A program made the translations under genes and the position numbers. Under the pieces are notes generated by a model, which saw only the letters and a program-made list of their open reading frames with translations, was not told the DNA's origin and made no database searches. Shown here piece by piece: positions 1 to 8,825 of a stretch of 64,000 nucleotides of DNA (position 1 is its first letter; each line of letters begins with the position of its first letter). Source of the stretch: Diplonema papillatum (lineage: Eukaryota; Euglenozoa; Diplonemea; Diplonemida; Diplonemidae); NCBI GenBank assembly GCA_030068145.1, contig JAPJBO010000153.1, positions 248,001 through 312,000 on the forward strand, read 5' to 3'.

Positions 1-293
1 TGGGCAAAAAGTTTTGAGCATGCTCGTGAATCGGCAAAAAGTTTGAAGCATGCTCGTGAATGGGCAAAAAGTTAGGCTATGCTCGTGAATGGGCTAAAAC
101 TATTGAGGAATGCTCGTGAATGGGCGAAAAAAAAAATCATGCTCGTGAATGGGAATGGCAGTGCTCGTGAATGGGCGAAAAGTTAAAACATGCTCGTGAA
201 TGGGCAAAAACTTCGAGAATGCTCGTGAATGGGCGAAAAGTTCAAGCATGCTCGTGAATGGGCAAAAAGTTTTGAGAATGCTCGTGAATGGGA
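1..293. repeat. Tandem array, ~28-bp unit
   Basis: Ten imperfect units of 22-31 bp, each ending in GCTCGTGAATGGG after an A-rich stretch. The array reaches the left window edge, so its full size is unknown. It lies downstream of the last CBM1-like exon on the minus strand. No function is evident. Confidence 0.9.
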
Positions 294-415
294 ATTGACC
301 CCGGTCAACAGTGTCGCCTCGTGAAGGCCCCCCCCCCATGACACCTTTTTCGAAGACAAAAAGAGAAACGAGAAAACAGACAAAAGGAAGGAGGGGGAAG
401 AAGGGAGTTGCACAC

Positions 416-571
416 CTCCGGAAGGCATGGCCGTCGCCTCGGGCAGGCACTGCGAGTACCAGCGGTTGTGCTCGAAACAGGTCAAGCCCTCGGCACAGCA
501 CGTGGGCGCGGCTAGGCAGGGGCCATACAGCTGGATGAGGGGTCCGCAAGCCGGCGGTGACGGCGGCGCGC
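416..571 (-). CDS. CBM1-like cellulose-binding exon (module E1)
   Basis: A 156-nt candidate internal exon of 52 codons. A Pro-rich linker leads into a six-cysteine module with C-x8-C-x5-CC-x5-C spacing, containing YGPCLAAPTCCAEG and ending NRWYSQCLP. The N-x-W-Y-S-Q-C-L ending is the signature of fungal-type family 1 carbohydrate-binding modules, which lie flat on cellulose or chitin through aromatic residues; secretion is expected. Acceptor is CTACAG|GC and donor CGGAG|GTGTGC, both phase 1, so the exon is symmetric. The usual CBM1 Gly-Gly-x-G-Y-x-G loop is absent. It matches three more exons at 3828, 5680 and 8620. It is probably one module of a larger secreted protein whose 3' end lies beyond the window. 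Confidence 0.72.
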
Positions 572-718
572 CTGTAGGTTGGGTTTGAGGTCAAGGCGCT
601 GAAAGGTCCGCAAACCAGCCTGTTCGACAGGGGTTCGTGTCGTCGACCCCCCGTTACCGTCGGTGCCAGGCATATTCCTAACTTCTCAGAAATTGGGAAA
701 AAGTGAAACAGCGGAAAG

Positions 719-960
719 AAATGTGAAACGGGTTTTTGCCTAGAGGCTTTTCGTGTTATTTTGCAAATGCTTTGAGCTATCTTCGTGTCTGTGCTTTCAG
801 TCGTCTTCTTAACCATGGTTAAGTGCGCAAATGGTGTCAGCCGAAGCTGGTAAAGCTTCGGCACCGCCCACGTTTTGTTTGTTTAGCATTGAGTTCTTTT
901 AAGTACATGAACCACATGGATTAGCATGCACTTAACACACGCGGCTGCCAAACATCCCGT
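719..960. repeat. Dispersed repeat family A, copy 1
   Basis: A block of about 240 bp, over 90% identical by eye to 22590-22836 and 38369-38590. It contains the palindrome CTTAACCATGGTTAAG, the hairpin GCCGAAGC...GCTTCGGC, and a conserved end, AAGTACATGAACCACATGGA then TTAGCATGCAC. That end also occurs alone at 3711-3750, 38755-38807, 39046-39100 and, inverted, 49535-49570. No coding or tRNA-like structure was confirmed. Confidence 0.85.
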
Positions 961-1014
961 GACACCGCGCAAGGTGGTAAAAAGTGAAACAGCGGAAAGA
1001 AATAATTCTGCCCT

Positions 1015-1315
1015 GAACCAAAATACTCGACGTAGCTGCTTCGACTCCGAATGGAAGGGGGGAAATATAGAGGTAAGGGGCAAATACAATACAAACACAA
1101 TCTGATTTGTTCTTCGCTAACACCACCGTGTGTTGTTTTCTCACTCAGGATTTTTTGACCTGTTGTGTTTGTGTGATTTGTCGTGTAGGGGTAGACCCGC
1201 ATGACCTCACGTCCGTTCAACACGTGGTTCGGTAGTTACAGCACTTGGGATCCCTTCTGTTCTTTGTCGGGCAGCATCGTCGAGCATTTCCTTTCAAGAT
1301 GGCGCTTATGTAAAA
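1015..1315. repeat. Dispersed repeat family D, copy 1
   Basis: About 300 bp shared with 16690-17002 and 60014-60285. Landmarks are AATACTCGACGTAGCTGC at one end, GGGGTAGACCCGCATGACC in the middle, and GAGCATTTCC plus GCGCTTATG at the other end. The copy at 60014 sits in the intron of the coiled-coil gene, just past its splice donor. Confidence 0.85.
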
Positions 1316-1547
1316 AATTAACCAGCCCGGTGACGCAACTTCGCGCAATCGAACTTTAGAGATCGAAAGTACCGTTCGAACGTCGCTTGACCTGGGCGAC
1401 CTGGACAGTGAGAAGACGGTACGGCGGTGTGGTGACGAAACGGTGCACGAAGTCGGATTGAAGACTGGGACGTATTGGATGCCGCTCCCCGATGCTATTG
1501 TTGTGTGCTGTGACCGTTGGCGCGCAGACGGAACGGGCCAAGAAACC

Positions 1548-2530
1548 CTCTCACAGTGCCGGTACCGTACCAGCAACTCCTCGTCGTCCAGCTTCATCGA
1601 CACCGCCTCAACTTCCAGTGTGCCGGCGGGGATGCGCAAGGCGCGCTGTTGCACCGACGGGGGTGTGAATACATAGTCGCCGCCACTCCTGCAGCCTGCA
1701 CACTACTCCTTTGACTTCCGCGCAGCGGGGAAAAACTTGTTGGCGGGCGCCTGCTGTTCGAGTCACTCCGAATGTCGTCATGCGCTACTATTTGTCCGCA
1801 GTAGGGGGGAGGTTTTGCAGGGGGCTTCCACGGCTTGCCCCCGCGGAAGCGGCTACAATATAGTATACCGATGGTACTTGACCCTCCCACAGTGCCGGTA
1901 CCGTACCAGCCCAGCTTCATACACTGCCACCACTTCCAGTGTGCCGGCGGGGATGCGCACGGCGCGCTGTAGCAACCGACGGGGGTGAACACATAGTCGC
2001 CGCCACTCCTGCAGCCTGCACATACCCCTTTGACTTCCGCGCAGCGGGGGAAAACTTGTTGGCGGGCGCCTGCTGTTCGGGTCACCCCGAATGCCGTCAT
2101 GCGCCACTATTTGTCCCCAGTAGGGGGGAAGGTTTTGCAGGGGGCTTCCACGGCTTGCCCCCGCGCAAGCGGCTACAATATAGTATACCGATGGTACTTG
2201 ACCCTCCCACAGTGCCGGTACCGTACCAGCCCAGCTTCATACACTGCCACCACTTCCAGTGTGCCGGCGGGGATGCGCACGGCGCGCTGTAGCAACCGAC
2301 GGGGGTGAACACATAGTCGCCGCCACTCCTGCAGCCTGCACATACCCCTTTGACTTCCGCGCAGCGGGGGAAAACTTGTTGGCGGGCGCCTGCTGTTCGG
2401 GTCACCCCGAATGCCGTCATGCGCCACTATTTGTCCCCAGTAGGGGGGAAGGTTTTGCAGGGGGCTTCCACGGCTTGCCCCCGCGCAAGCGGCTACAATA
2501 AAGTAGACCGATTGTAACTAACCCTCCCAC
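1548..2530. repeat. 320-bp tandem repeat, three copies
   Basis: Three head-to-tail copies of a unit of about 320 bp. The landmark ACAGTGCCGGTACCGTACCA occurs near 1552, 1890 and 2210, and CCACTCCTGCAGCCTGCACA near 1684, 2004 and 2325. Copies 2 and 3 are nearly identical and copy 1 is more diverged. Both strands carry long open frames but nothing resembles a known protein, so I treat it as a satellite inside the intron between CBM1 exons E1 and E2. Confidence 0.88.
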
Positions 2531-2855
2531 AATAAGTTGCTGCCAGGTGCCTAAGCGGGCACGAACGCGCCATTTCAGCAGCGCTGGCACTGCCACAAAC
2601 TCGTCCGGAACAGCGGACATGACACAGCGAAACAGCGGAAATAAATAAGAAATAAAGCCGGAAAAAAGTGAAGCAGCGAAACAGCGCTCAGGAATACGCG
2701 CTGGTCGGTGGGCACAAATGTGTGACTGATAGAAAAGCAAGGTCCACGCAACTGACAGTGTTTGCTGCAAAGCAGGTGCGTACACAATTGACATGCCTTT
2801 TAGTGGCGGTATTTTGGGGTTTCTTTCTTTGCCATGGATATTCCGGTTCATATAG

Positions 2856-3703
2856 CAGGGTTTTTTCTGGGGTGGGCTGGAGTGGGGATTTTCCCCACTC
2901 CAGATTCTTGGCGAAAATCTGAGTGGGCTGGAGTGGGTTTTTTTTTTTTCTGTTCATTGCAGCATCGCCAGAAAAGCTGCGACCCCACATCGCAACGCAA
3001 TCGCTCCAGAAGTGCGAAAAAAGGGGCAGAAAAAAGAAGAGAAAGGAAGAAAGAAAAAAAGACGAGACAGGCAGGAAATGCAGCACGTGTTGACAACCTG
3101 CCTTGCTTTATGCCATGAAGCACGAGGCGCAAGCACTCCCACGTGCAGTCTCCGCCATGCGGTTGGTCGCCACTTATCCCTCAGGGACGAGTGCTGTTGA
3201 GCGATCATTCAGTGTTCTCAAAGACACCCTGGATCTTTTAAGGAACCGGCTCACGAGCGGACATTTGGATATGATCCTGCGCATCCGTATCGAGGGTCCA
3301 CCAGAGCTTTCGATGGTCTTTTTGGAGAAGGTTGTTGACCGTTTTGTCGAGATGGTCCCGAGCCGTCGCCTAAACTTTGTGCAGGCGAAGGCCAATTCTG
3401 CATAGTGGGATCTGTCCCAGGTTGTTCCACGACTATCATTCCTAAATGCAGCACCCGTTTTTTTGTGACACAACCCTCGTTCACTCCCTTCCTGCTGTGG
3501 CAACTGAACCCATGTGAAGACAACGAACTAACCGGCCTAATAGGCACCAGGAGAACGTCGAACCAAGCTGCCTTGGGGGAAAAGCCCGCAGCCAGCACCA
3601 CAAAGCGCAATTTGCGTGGATTGCTTGGCAATTCGGCTCTGAAAACGCGTCGAAAAGTTTCCCCACTCCAGCTCGAAAATTTGAAATCCTAGAAAAAACC
3701 CTG
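2856..3703 (+). mobile_element. Nonautonomous hAT-type element
   Basis: An 848-bp element with inverted ends CAGGGTTTTTTCT and AGAAAAAACCCTG, flanked on both sides by TATAG (2851-2855 and 3704-3708). Subterminal GGAGTGGGG/CCCCACTCC motifs recur in both arms. It carries the tail of a hAT transposase. hAT elements usually make 8-bp target duplications, so the 5-bp TATAG is odd: either the outer bases have diverged or this is a variant. Confidence 0.7.
3103..3405 (+). pseudogene. hAT transposase C-terminal fragment
   Basis: An open frame of about 100 codons, of which the last 90 resemble the hAT C-terminal dimerisation domain: ATYPSGTSAVERSFSVLK, then LRNRLTSGHLDMILRI. The S/A-x-E-R-S-F-S core is the family hallmark. 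The RNase H-like catalytic part and zinc finger are missing, so this is a remnant carried by the surrounding nonautonomous element. It is unlikely to encode an active transposase. Confidence 0.75.
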
Positions 3704-3827
3704 TATAGCATTATTTTGAGTGCATGAACCACATGGATTAGCATGCACTTGCGTTTAGCAGCCGAAAAACACAGGGAAAGGGAAACAGGGGGGTGTAAGA
3801 TTCTGCAGGGGTGGGGGAGTTGCATAC

Positions 3828-3974
3828 TTGTGGATCCCGCGACCATTAAGCACTGCGAATACCAAATGTTGTGCTGCAGGCAGTAGGTGCCTTCGGCACA
3901 GCAAGTCGGCGCGGCATGGCAGTTCCCGAAGTTCGCGATGATTGTGTTACAAGACGGCTCCGTAGGCGGGGCAG
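3828..3974 (-). CDS. CBM1-like cellulose-binding exon (module E2)
   Basis: A 147-nt symmetric phase-1 exon (acceptor CCACAG|CT, donor ACAA|GTATGC). It encodes a short APPTEPS linker and a six-cysteine module: FGNCHAAPTCCAEG, then HNIWYSQCLM. Cysteine and aromatic positions match the modules at 416, 5680 and 8620. The donor context GTATGCAACTCCC closely resembles that of E1 (GTGTGCAACTCCC), so exon and intron edge were duplicated together. A diverged family-B repeat just beyond the acceptor is shared with the 8620 exon, another sign of segmental duplication. Likely role: cellulose or chitin binding in a secreted protein. Confidence 0.75.
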
Positions 3975-4089
3975 CTGTGGTTTCAGCATTTTGGTGAACG
4001 TTCGCTGAGAACCCGGTATTTTGAAAGTCTCCGGGTTAATCCTCCGCCAAATGGGAACTGTAGTCGTAACAAATGAAACTTCAGCAGAT

Positions 4090-4216
4090 TTTGCTCGAGC
4101 TAAAGTCCGGCCTCAAGTGCGGGTGTGACCACACCCTATTTCACACCCTATTTCACACCCTATTTCCGGGTGTGGCACACCCGCTTTTGGAGACACTGGT
4201 TTCACTCGAGCAAAGG
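4090..4216. repeat. Small element with CTCGAG inverted ends
   Basis: About 127 bp bounded by TTTGCTCGAG and CTCGAGCAAA, with internal CACACCCTATTT tandem repeats and GGGTGTGG motifs. A partial copy with the same left end and core lies at 41641-41712. Probably a MITE. The remaining bases between 3975 and 4329 hold nothing else I can identify. Confidence 0.6.
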
Positions 4217-4329
4217 TTGCAGGAGTTCGCCGTGTAGATGTCAAGTTCGCGGGTGAGAGGCCAAAAAAATGGTCGAAAGTGGTCGCCGTTTGCTTTATTG
4301 GAAAGACACAAATATTTGGAATGCGTTCT

Positions 4330-4716
4330 TCATCGGGCAGAAGTCCTGCTCCGAGCTCGCAACGGATACCTGAGAGGTTTGCTATGGAGCCCCCCCTTTT
4401 CCCCCTCCAGGGACTTTGTTAAGAACCATCCAAACTGTCCCCCGACCGAGAACGTCTGCAAAGGAAAGGGACAACGGGAATCGTCGACGCGGCTGAAGGA
4501 GGAGAAGGGAATACCGGGTCCCAACAATACCCACTCGTCACCGTCGTAACCGAATACAGTCCCAGAAGAAAGCTCCATTCCCAACAATTCGAGCTTGGAG
4601 AACAGATTTGTCAAATCCATGTACCCCACACTCATCTGGATACCGTTGCACGTGACCGCAACGTGCGTAACCGGTTCGGCAGGGGGCGCGACAGCTGCGA
4701 CATTGGCTGGGTCCAT
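4330..4716 (-). CDS. Hypothetical protein, possible first exon
   Basis: 128 codons from an ATG in good context, directly after a strong acceptor (ATTTCAG|CACCACCATGG), which could be a trans-splice or 3' splice site. Residues about 14-68 (VAVTCNGIQMSVGYMDLT to YDGDEWVLLGPG) look like a compact ubiquitin-like or PB1-like fold; this is only an impression. After about residue 68 the composition becomes less natural, and donors at 4530 (TGG|GTATTG) or 4514 (CCG|GTATTC) may end the exon earlier. It lies between CBM1 exons E3 and E2 on the same strand, so either it is a separate gene or the exons around it do not form one transcript. Product not identified. Confidence 0.45.
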   Translation of the reverse strand: MDPANVAAVAPPAEPVTHVAVTCNGIQMSVGYMDLTNLFSKLELLGMELSSGTVFGYDGDEWVLLGPGIPFSSFSRVDDSRCPFPLQTFSVGGQFGWFLTKSLEGEKGGLHSKPLRYPLRARSRTSAR

Positions 4717-5287
4717 GGTGGTGCTGAAATCATCCTCTTTTTTCCAATGTGGTTGTGTTAACACTCTCTAAAAAAAACTGCCCACAGGTAAACCGCTAAA
4801 ACAGGTGCACTACAGCATCTGCCTCCCCCTCCGTCCGTACGTGGCTACAGCTTTTCTAATATTCTCCTCCTTGCCGTGCGCCTCGTGCTGCGATTAGCTC
4901 CAGCCTAACTAACTGTCAATGGTGGGTTTGCCGCATTCCGCGGACAAAGCAAGGGGACTGAAAGGTGGGTTAATTCTCCTTCGGTGCGGTTGCCTTCGGA
5001 GCCGTAGGCGCCGCTCCGGTGTGCGAATTATACTCATGTATAATGCGCTGTTCTACCAAACGGACCTCAGCTACGTTCCTTGGCCGGACCGCTGACGCTA
5101 CGGGATCCTCGGTTGTGCTCCTTGGCTGCATTGCTAGCTCGATGGGATGAGCTGGCCGGCGTGTGGGCACGGCACGGGCGAATGTGGCCGCCATATGGCG
5201 GCTGCGGTTGCGGGCCGGGCCGGATGCTGTTTGGTAGGCTTCGCTCCTGCCGACGCTTGCACGAAATTAGCTGACATTAAACTTCCA

Positions 5288-5645
5288 GTAAGCAAGAGAG
5301 CGTGAGCGGTTGTGTGAGGGAGAGTGAAGTCCTGTGCCACAGTATGTTATATGTCGGTTCATATTCATCTTCTAAGACTAGCGTCTCATGCTATTTGTGC
5401 ATCGTTTTCCCACTTGTATTCATTTACCCCGTCGTTTTCAGCTCAGAAATTCTGATCACGCATCTACACACGCTGCCCACGTGGGATGGCTGGGAAATCC
5501 TTTCGGAAAGCCATCCTGGTCACACGGGCAATTCCATCAATGAACTAGGGCTTGCATCTGGGAGTTCATCCCCGAGTGGGTCGAAGACTTCTGAGCCTGC
5601 ACATTACATCGAAGGGCAACCCGCAAGATTGTTGGTACCAAAAAA
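5288..5645. repeat. Mosaic of repeat families Q and F
   Basis: 5288-5400 matches 39605-39710 (family Q: AGCAAGAGCGTGAGCGGTTG to TAAGACTAGCGTCT). 5395-5645 contains diverged pieces of family F, including GTTTTCCCACTTGTATT and GGGCAACCCGCAAGATTGTT, found more completely at 48540-48722 and 63540-63730. An unrelated insert separates the two F pieces. The 4717-5287 stretch holds no gene or repeat I recognise. Confidence 0.7.
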
Positions 5646-5679
5646 GAACAGGAGGACGACGAGGGGAAGCCAGGCAAAC

Positions 5680-5823
5680 CTGTGACCATGGTGTTTGGCA
5701 AGCACTGCGAATACCAAGGATTGCGATTGACACAGAGCGTGCCTGCGGCGCAGCAGGCAGGCCTGATGTGGCAGTTTCCGAACGGCCGAATCAGCGTAGA
5801 ACTGCACGGCGGGGGCGGAGGGG
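5680..5823 (-). CDS. CBM1-like cellulose-binding exon (module E3)
   Basis: A 144-nt symmetric phase-1 exon (acceptor ACACAG|CC, donor CACAG|GTTTGC). It encodes a proline run and a six-cysteine module: FGNCHIRPACCAAG, then NRNPWYSQCLP. The preceding bases end in ACACACAG, a plausible 3' splice site. On the far side of the donor lies a family-F repeat end, so the intron begins almost directly in mobile DNA. Same inferred role as the other three modules. Confidence 0.75.
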
Positions 5824-6049
5824 CTGTGTGTTCGTTGGGTCGAGTAGGAGGGCAAAGTCGCCCAATAGCAACCCTGCTGAGGTCGCTTAGATTTTTTTCA
5901 AGCGACACTAGCACACCTTTTTCGACGATTTCTTGCTCGCTTTCAGCTCCGATGAAGAAATCCGTGAAAAGTAGACTGAGAGATCAAAAATCATGTGCGT
6001 GGATCGTGGCCATTTTAGTCCAGGTCGCTTAGATTTTGCCATTATAGAA

Positions 6050-6192
6050 ACTGCTGATGGGCATGGGCGAACCCCCGCTAATGCGTTCGACGACCTGATG
6101 AGTCTCATACTTCCGCAATTCCCATTGACTATCGCGTCTGGCCGCGGTCTTCATCGTTCCCAGAGCCAAGACATCCACCGATAAGTGCAATT
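6050..6192 (-). rRNA. 5.8S rRNA relic, antisense to the window
   Basis: On the minus strand the sequence follows the 5.8S consensus for about 140 nt: CGGTGGATGTCTTGGCTC, then CGATGAAGACCGCGGCC (consensus GATGAAGAACGCAGC), GCGATAGTCAATGGGAATTG, and GTCGAACGCATTAGCGGGGG near the 3' end. Several normally invariant positions differ, including the AACGCAGC box. There is no 28S downstream and no 18S upstream on the same strand. I read it as a displaced, decayed copy. Confidence 0.7.
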
Positions 6193-6351
6193 GATGTCAC
6201 CCTCGATCATCCGCAGTTGAGCCAAGGGGAACAGTTGGTTTGTCTTTCCGATTGCTCGGGATTTTCGATTTCCTGTTCATGCCTGCTGCAGCGAAGAGAA
6301 ATAGCCTCGACGATACTTTGTACGTTGGAAGCAAATGGATGATATCTGGAC

Positions 6352-6434
6352 CTGTCAATGAGCACAATTGGTGAACAAGTCTGGTGCCAGCACCCGCGCG
6401 GTAATTCCAGCTCCAATAGCATAATATGCATTAT
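6352..6434 (+). pseudogene. 18S rRNA fragment (530-loop), left part
   Basis: Sense 18S core: CAAGTCTGGTGCCAGCACCC, GGTAATTCCAGCTCCAATAG. A GC duplication disturbs the otherwise invariant CCCGCGG. The A-to-C change in CAGCACCC is the form I know from Euglenozoa. The match resumes after a 1.5-kb insertion at 7975. The rest of the 18S gene is absent, so this is a relic. Confidence 0.8.
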
Positions 6435-7967
6435 ATACTTCGCAGTCGGTCTGACTCAGACCGCCTCGGACCGGGGGTTTTCGTACTTTTTTCCGAGGCA
6501 GAAAAAAGTCAGACGGGAACCGAGTCGGAAAAAAGTACGAAAAAGGTACAAAAAAAGTCAGACGAGCCGTCCATTGATTTTTCTGGGTTCACTTGGGTGA
6601 TGAACGAAGAGGTGACCGGCGCAGTGCACATCCATTGCGCTGTTCTCATCCAGAGTCCACATCCGGGCCTAGGCCCAGTGGGTGTTCAGCCAAAGCTCCC
6701 GGTTGTGTCTCGCGGCCTTGATTGCGTGGAAGGGTGCAGCTTGTTCAATAACACGGGAATGATAAGCCTGCAGCCTCCCTCCATTTTGTTGTGAATTGCG
6801 GATATCGCTGGTGGTGGTCGTGGCCCGACCGTCGCGGCGGTGTTGGGCGATGTCCCCTCTTGCGGTTTCGTGTCGTCGCGCGGTAACTCCGTGCCCTCGA
6901 GAGGTGGTATCCCGCCGTACGCGTCCCCAAAGGCGACCACTGTAAAACGAGTGGCCGACCAGTGGTTGACGACAGACTCTACCACCTGGCACGCGACACA
7001 CTACACGCGAATTTCTTTGGTGCTCACCATTAGGAGCCGTCTACCCCCCACCACCTATTTGCTGCATAAACTTGTGCTCCATCGTTTCCAGAGTTTGCTA
7101 AATTTTGTCAACGCTCATGTATCTTTGGCGAGCTCGCCAGCGAACCCAGGTGAACCTTCACACAGCCCAGGACCAGGAATTGGAGCTGGCGTCTTCTGGC
7201 CTCTCGCACTGGCTTGGCTACCTGGGGCTTGTGCTGACCCCTTCGGGAAGAACACCGACCATGAGGCAAGCTATGATCGCCGCTGGGACGACGTCACGCC
7301 ACCAGCCCGATGGAGGGTGGGAAAAAGAATCGGGAAGGTGTGACCGACATTATTTGATCCTGTTGGTTCGGGCTTGTTCAGGAGTGCTACCATTTACCGG
7401 GATATTACTAGTCGTCGAAGCCAGCCCCACCCCGAATTCTTCTGGTGTCGATTCGAGGTGGTCGTGCTCGTCTAGCCATGCGTCTTGCTCCAATTCCCTC
7501 AGTAAACTGCAAGAATACCCAACGGAAATTCCGTCTCGCTTTTCTCGTACTTTTCTCGCACTTTTCTCGTAAAGGGGGGGGGTCGAATAATAACACTGTG
7601 TTATTATTCGATTTGTCGAATAATAAAAAAAGTTGCGGGTAGCCGAACAGTAGCAGGATCAAATAGTGGTAGTGTTTCTAGACAACCAGACGTGTGTAAC
7701 TATTATTAGCGTTATTTGTGGATTAGAATTTTAGAATATTATTATTCGACCCCCCCCCCCTTTACTTTTCTCGCACTTTTTTCGTACTTTTCTCGTACTT
7801 TTCTCGTACACTTTTCTCGTACTTTTTTCTGACTCGGTCACCGAGTCAGACGGCCGTCTGACTTTTTTTCGTACTTTTTCAAAAAGTACGAGAAAAAGTA
7901 CGAAAAAAGTCAGACAGGCGGCGGACCACGGAAATCTCGTCTGAGTCAGACCGACTCGAGAAGTATG
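6435..7967. mobile_element. DNA transposon inserted in the 18S relic
   Basis: About 1.53 kb bounded by inverted ends ATACTTCGCAGTCGGTCTGA on the left and its near-complement (GTCTGAGTCAGACCGACTCG, AGAAGTATG) on the right. GCATTAT flanks both sides (6428-6434 and 7968-7974), a likely 7-bp target duplication. Subterminal regions are packed with TTTTCTCGTACTT and AAAAAAGTCAGACGG motifs in both orientations. The interior (about 6600-7550) has open frames on both strands, the best on + at 7105-7572, but I recognise no transposase. Probably nonautonomous. Confidence 0.72.
7570..7764. mobile_element. MITE with GGTCGAATAATA ends, nested
   Basis: 195 bp inside the 6435-7967 transposon. Ends are TAAAGGGGGGGGGGTCGAAT and ATTCGACCCC...CCTTTA, with an internal hairpin (TTATTATTCGA/TCGAATAATAA). 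A second copy of the left half lies at 11743-11796, in the intron of the protease gene. TA at each end may be the target duplication. Confidence 0.75.
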
Positions 7968-7974
7968 GCATTAT

Positions 7975-8015
7975 TATGTTGCTGCTGTGTTAAAAAGCTC
8001 GTAGTTGGATCCAGA
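7975..8015 (+). pseudogene. 18S rRNA fragment, right part
   Basis: Continues the 18S match interrupted at 6434: TATGTTGCTGCTGTGTTAAA, then AAGCTCGTAGTTGGATC. Removing the transposon and one GCATTAT joins the two halves into a near-normal helix-18 to V4 boundary. Similarity fades after about 8015. Confidence 0.75.
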
Positions 8016-8149
8016 GCTCAGGTGGCAAGGTGGCCGTTTGCGCGCACGAAGTACTCGCCTGGAGTAGGGGCGGCAATCTGGAAAAATCTGGAAAGTCCGA
8101 GTGCAAGAAAACGACTGCATGCATTTTTGAGCGTTTTTTTTGTGGTTTG

Positions 8150-8433
8150 GAGGTTCGGCGTTTTAGGGTCTCCGGTTGACCATTGAGGCTGGGAGGCGGG
8201 TAGATGAGGGACGTGGGGCATGATTACTCTTTAACTAGCCTTTTGGTTTCAAGAGCACGAGTCATCAGACTCGGAAGAGACCGACTCAGTTTCATGAAAA
8301 CGGGGGTGTGTGTGAAAGTAAAGTCTAAAGTCCTACGTTAGACCTTGGCTACTTTAGACTTTGAGATTTTGAACCCAAGATTGCTTGGGCCAAAGTCTAA
8401 AGTCCTACTTTAGACTTTGGGGACTTTAGACTC
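8150..8433. repeat. Family C piece and a small MITE
   Basis: 8150-8235 belongs to family C (GAGGTTCGGTGTTTTAGGGT, CTCCGGTTGACCATTGAGGC), with further copies at 9115-9222, 18445-18545, 23385-23475 and, diverged, 52540-52590. 8318-8433 is a foldback of about 115 bp built from AAAGTCTAAAGTCCTAC and its complement, probably a MITE. Confidence 0.7.
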
Positions 8434-8619
8434 CCGCCCCTTGGTTGCCCGTGGTAAGTTGCGGTTTTTTTCCTTCTATACTACTCGTGAAAGTCAGTGA
8501 ACGGCGGGGAAACGTCAGCTTCCATTGAGGGAAGGGTACGTCCTGCGGATACAGTTACGGTTTGGTGTCGTCGCAAGCAAAGATAGAAAAGGTAAAAAGG
8601 GGGGGGGGGGAGAACGTAC

Positions 8620-8805
8620 GTGTAGACCCAGCGTCCATCAAGCACTGCGAGTACCAAGGGTTCTGCTCGCGGCAGTGCAAGCCGGCGGCGCAGCAGGCCG
8701 GCGTGTAGTGACAGTTCCCGAACTCCTGGATAGCACCAGATGTGCACGGTGCGGGAGCAGCTGTCTGCGGGACGGCGGTCGGCGGCGCGTCTGTCGTCGG
8801 CACGT
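8620..8805 (-). CDS. CBM1-like cellulose-binding exon (module E4)
   Basis: A 186-nt symmetric phase-1 exon (acceptor AAACAG|AC, donor ACAC|GTACGT). It has the longest linker of the four, about 25 residues rich in Thr, Pro and Ala, as is typical between secreted catalytic domains and binding modules. The module reads FGNCHYTPACCAAG, then EQNPWYSQCLM. It is the first CBM1-like exon downstream of the protease exons on the same strand, and the phases fit a splice from the donor at 10577. Alternative acceptors (GACAG|AC and CCGCAG|AC) would shorten the linker only. Confidence 0.77.
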
Positions 8806-8825
8806 CTGTTTGGCGTGGAGGAGTA

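Noticed and set aside
880..935. U6 snRNA-like GATTAGCATG in family A
   Set aside because: Only ten bases match. The ACAGAGA box and downstream U6 sequence are absent, and all copies share the same non-U6 context.
1594..2420. 168-codon minus ORF and its near-identical neighbour
   Set aside because: Products of the 320-bp satellite; copies disagree in frame and no known domain appears.
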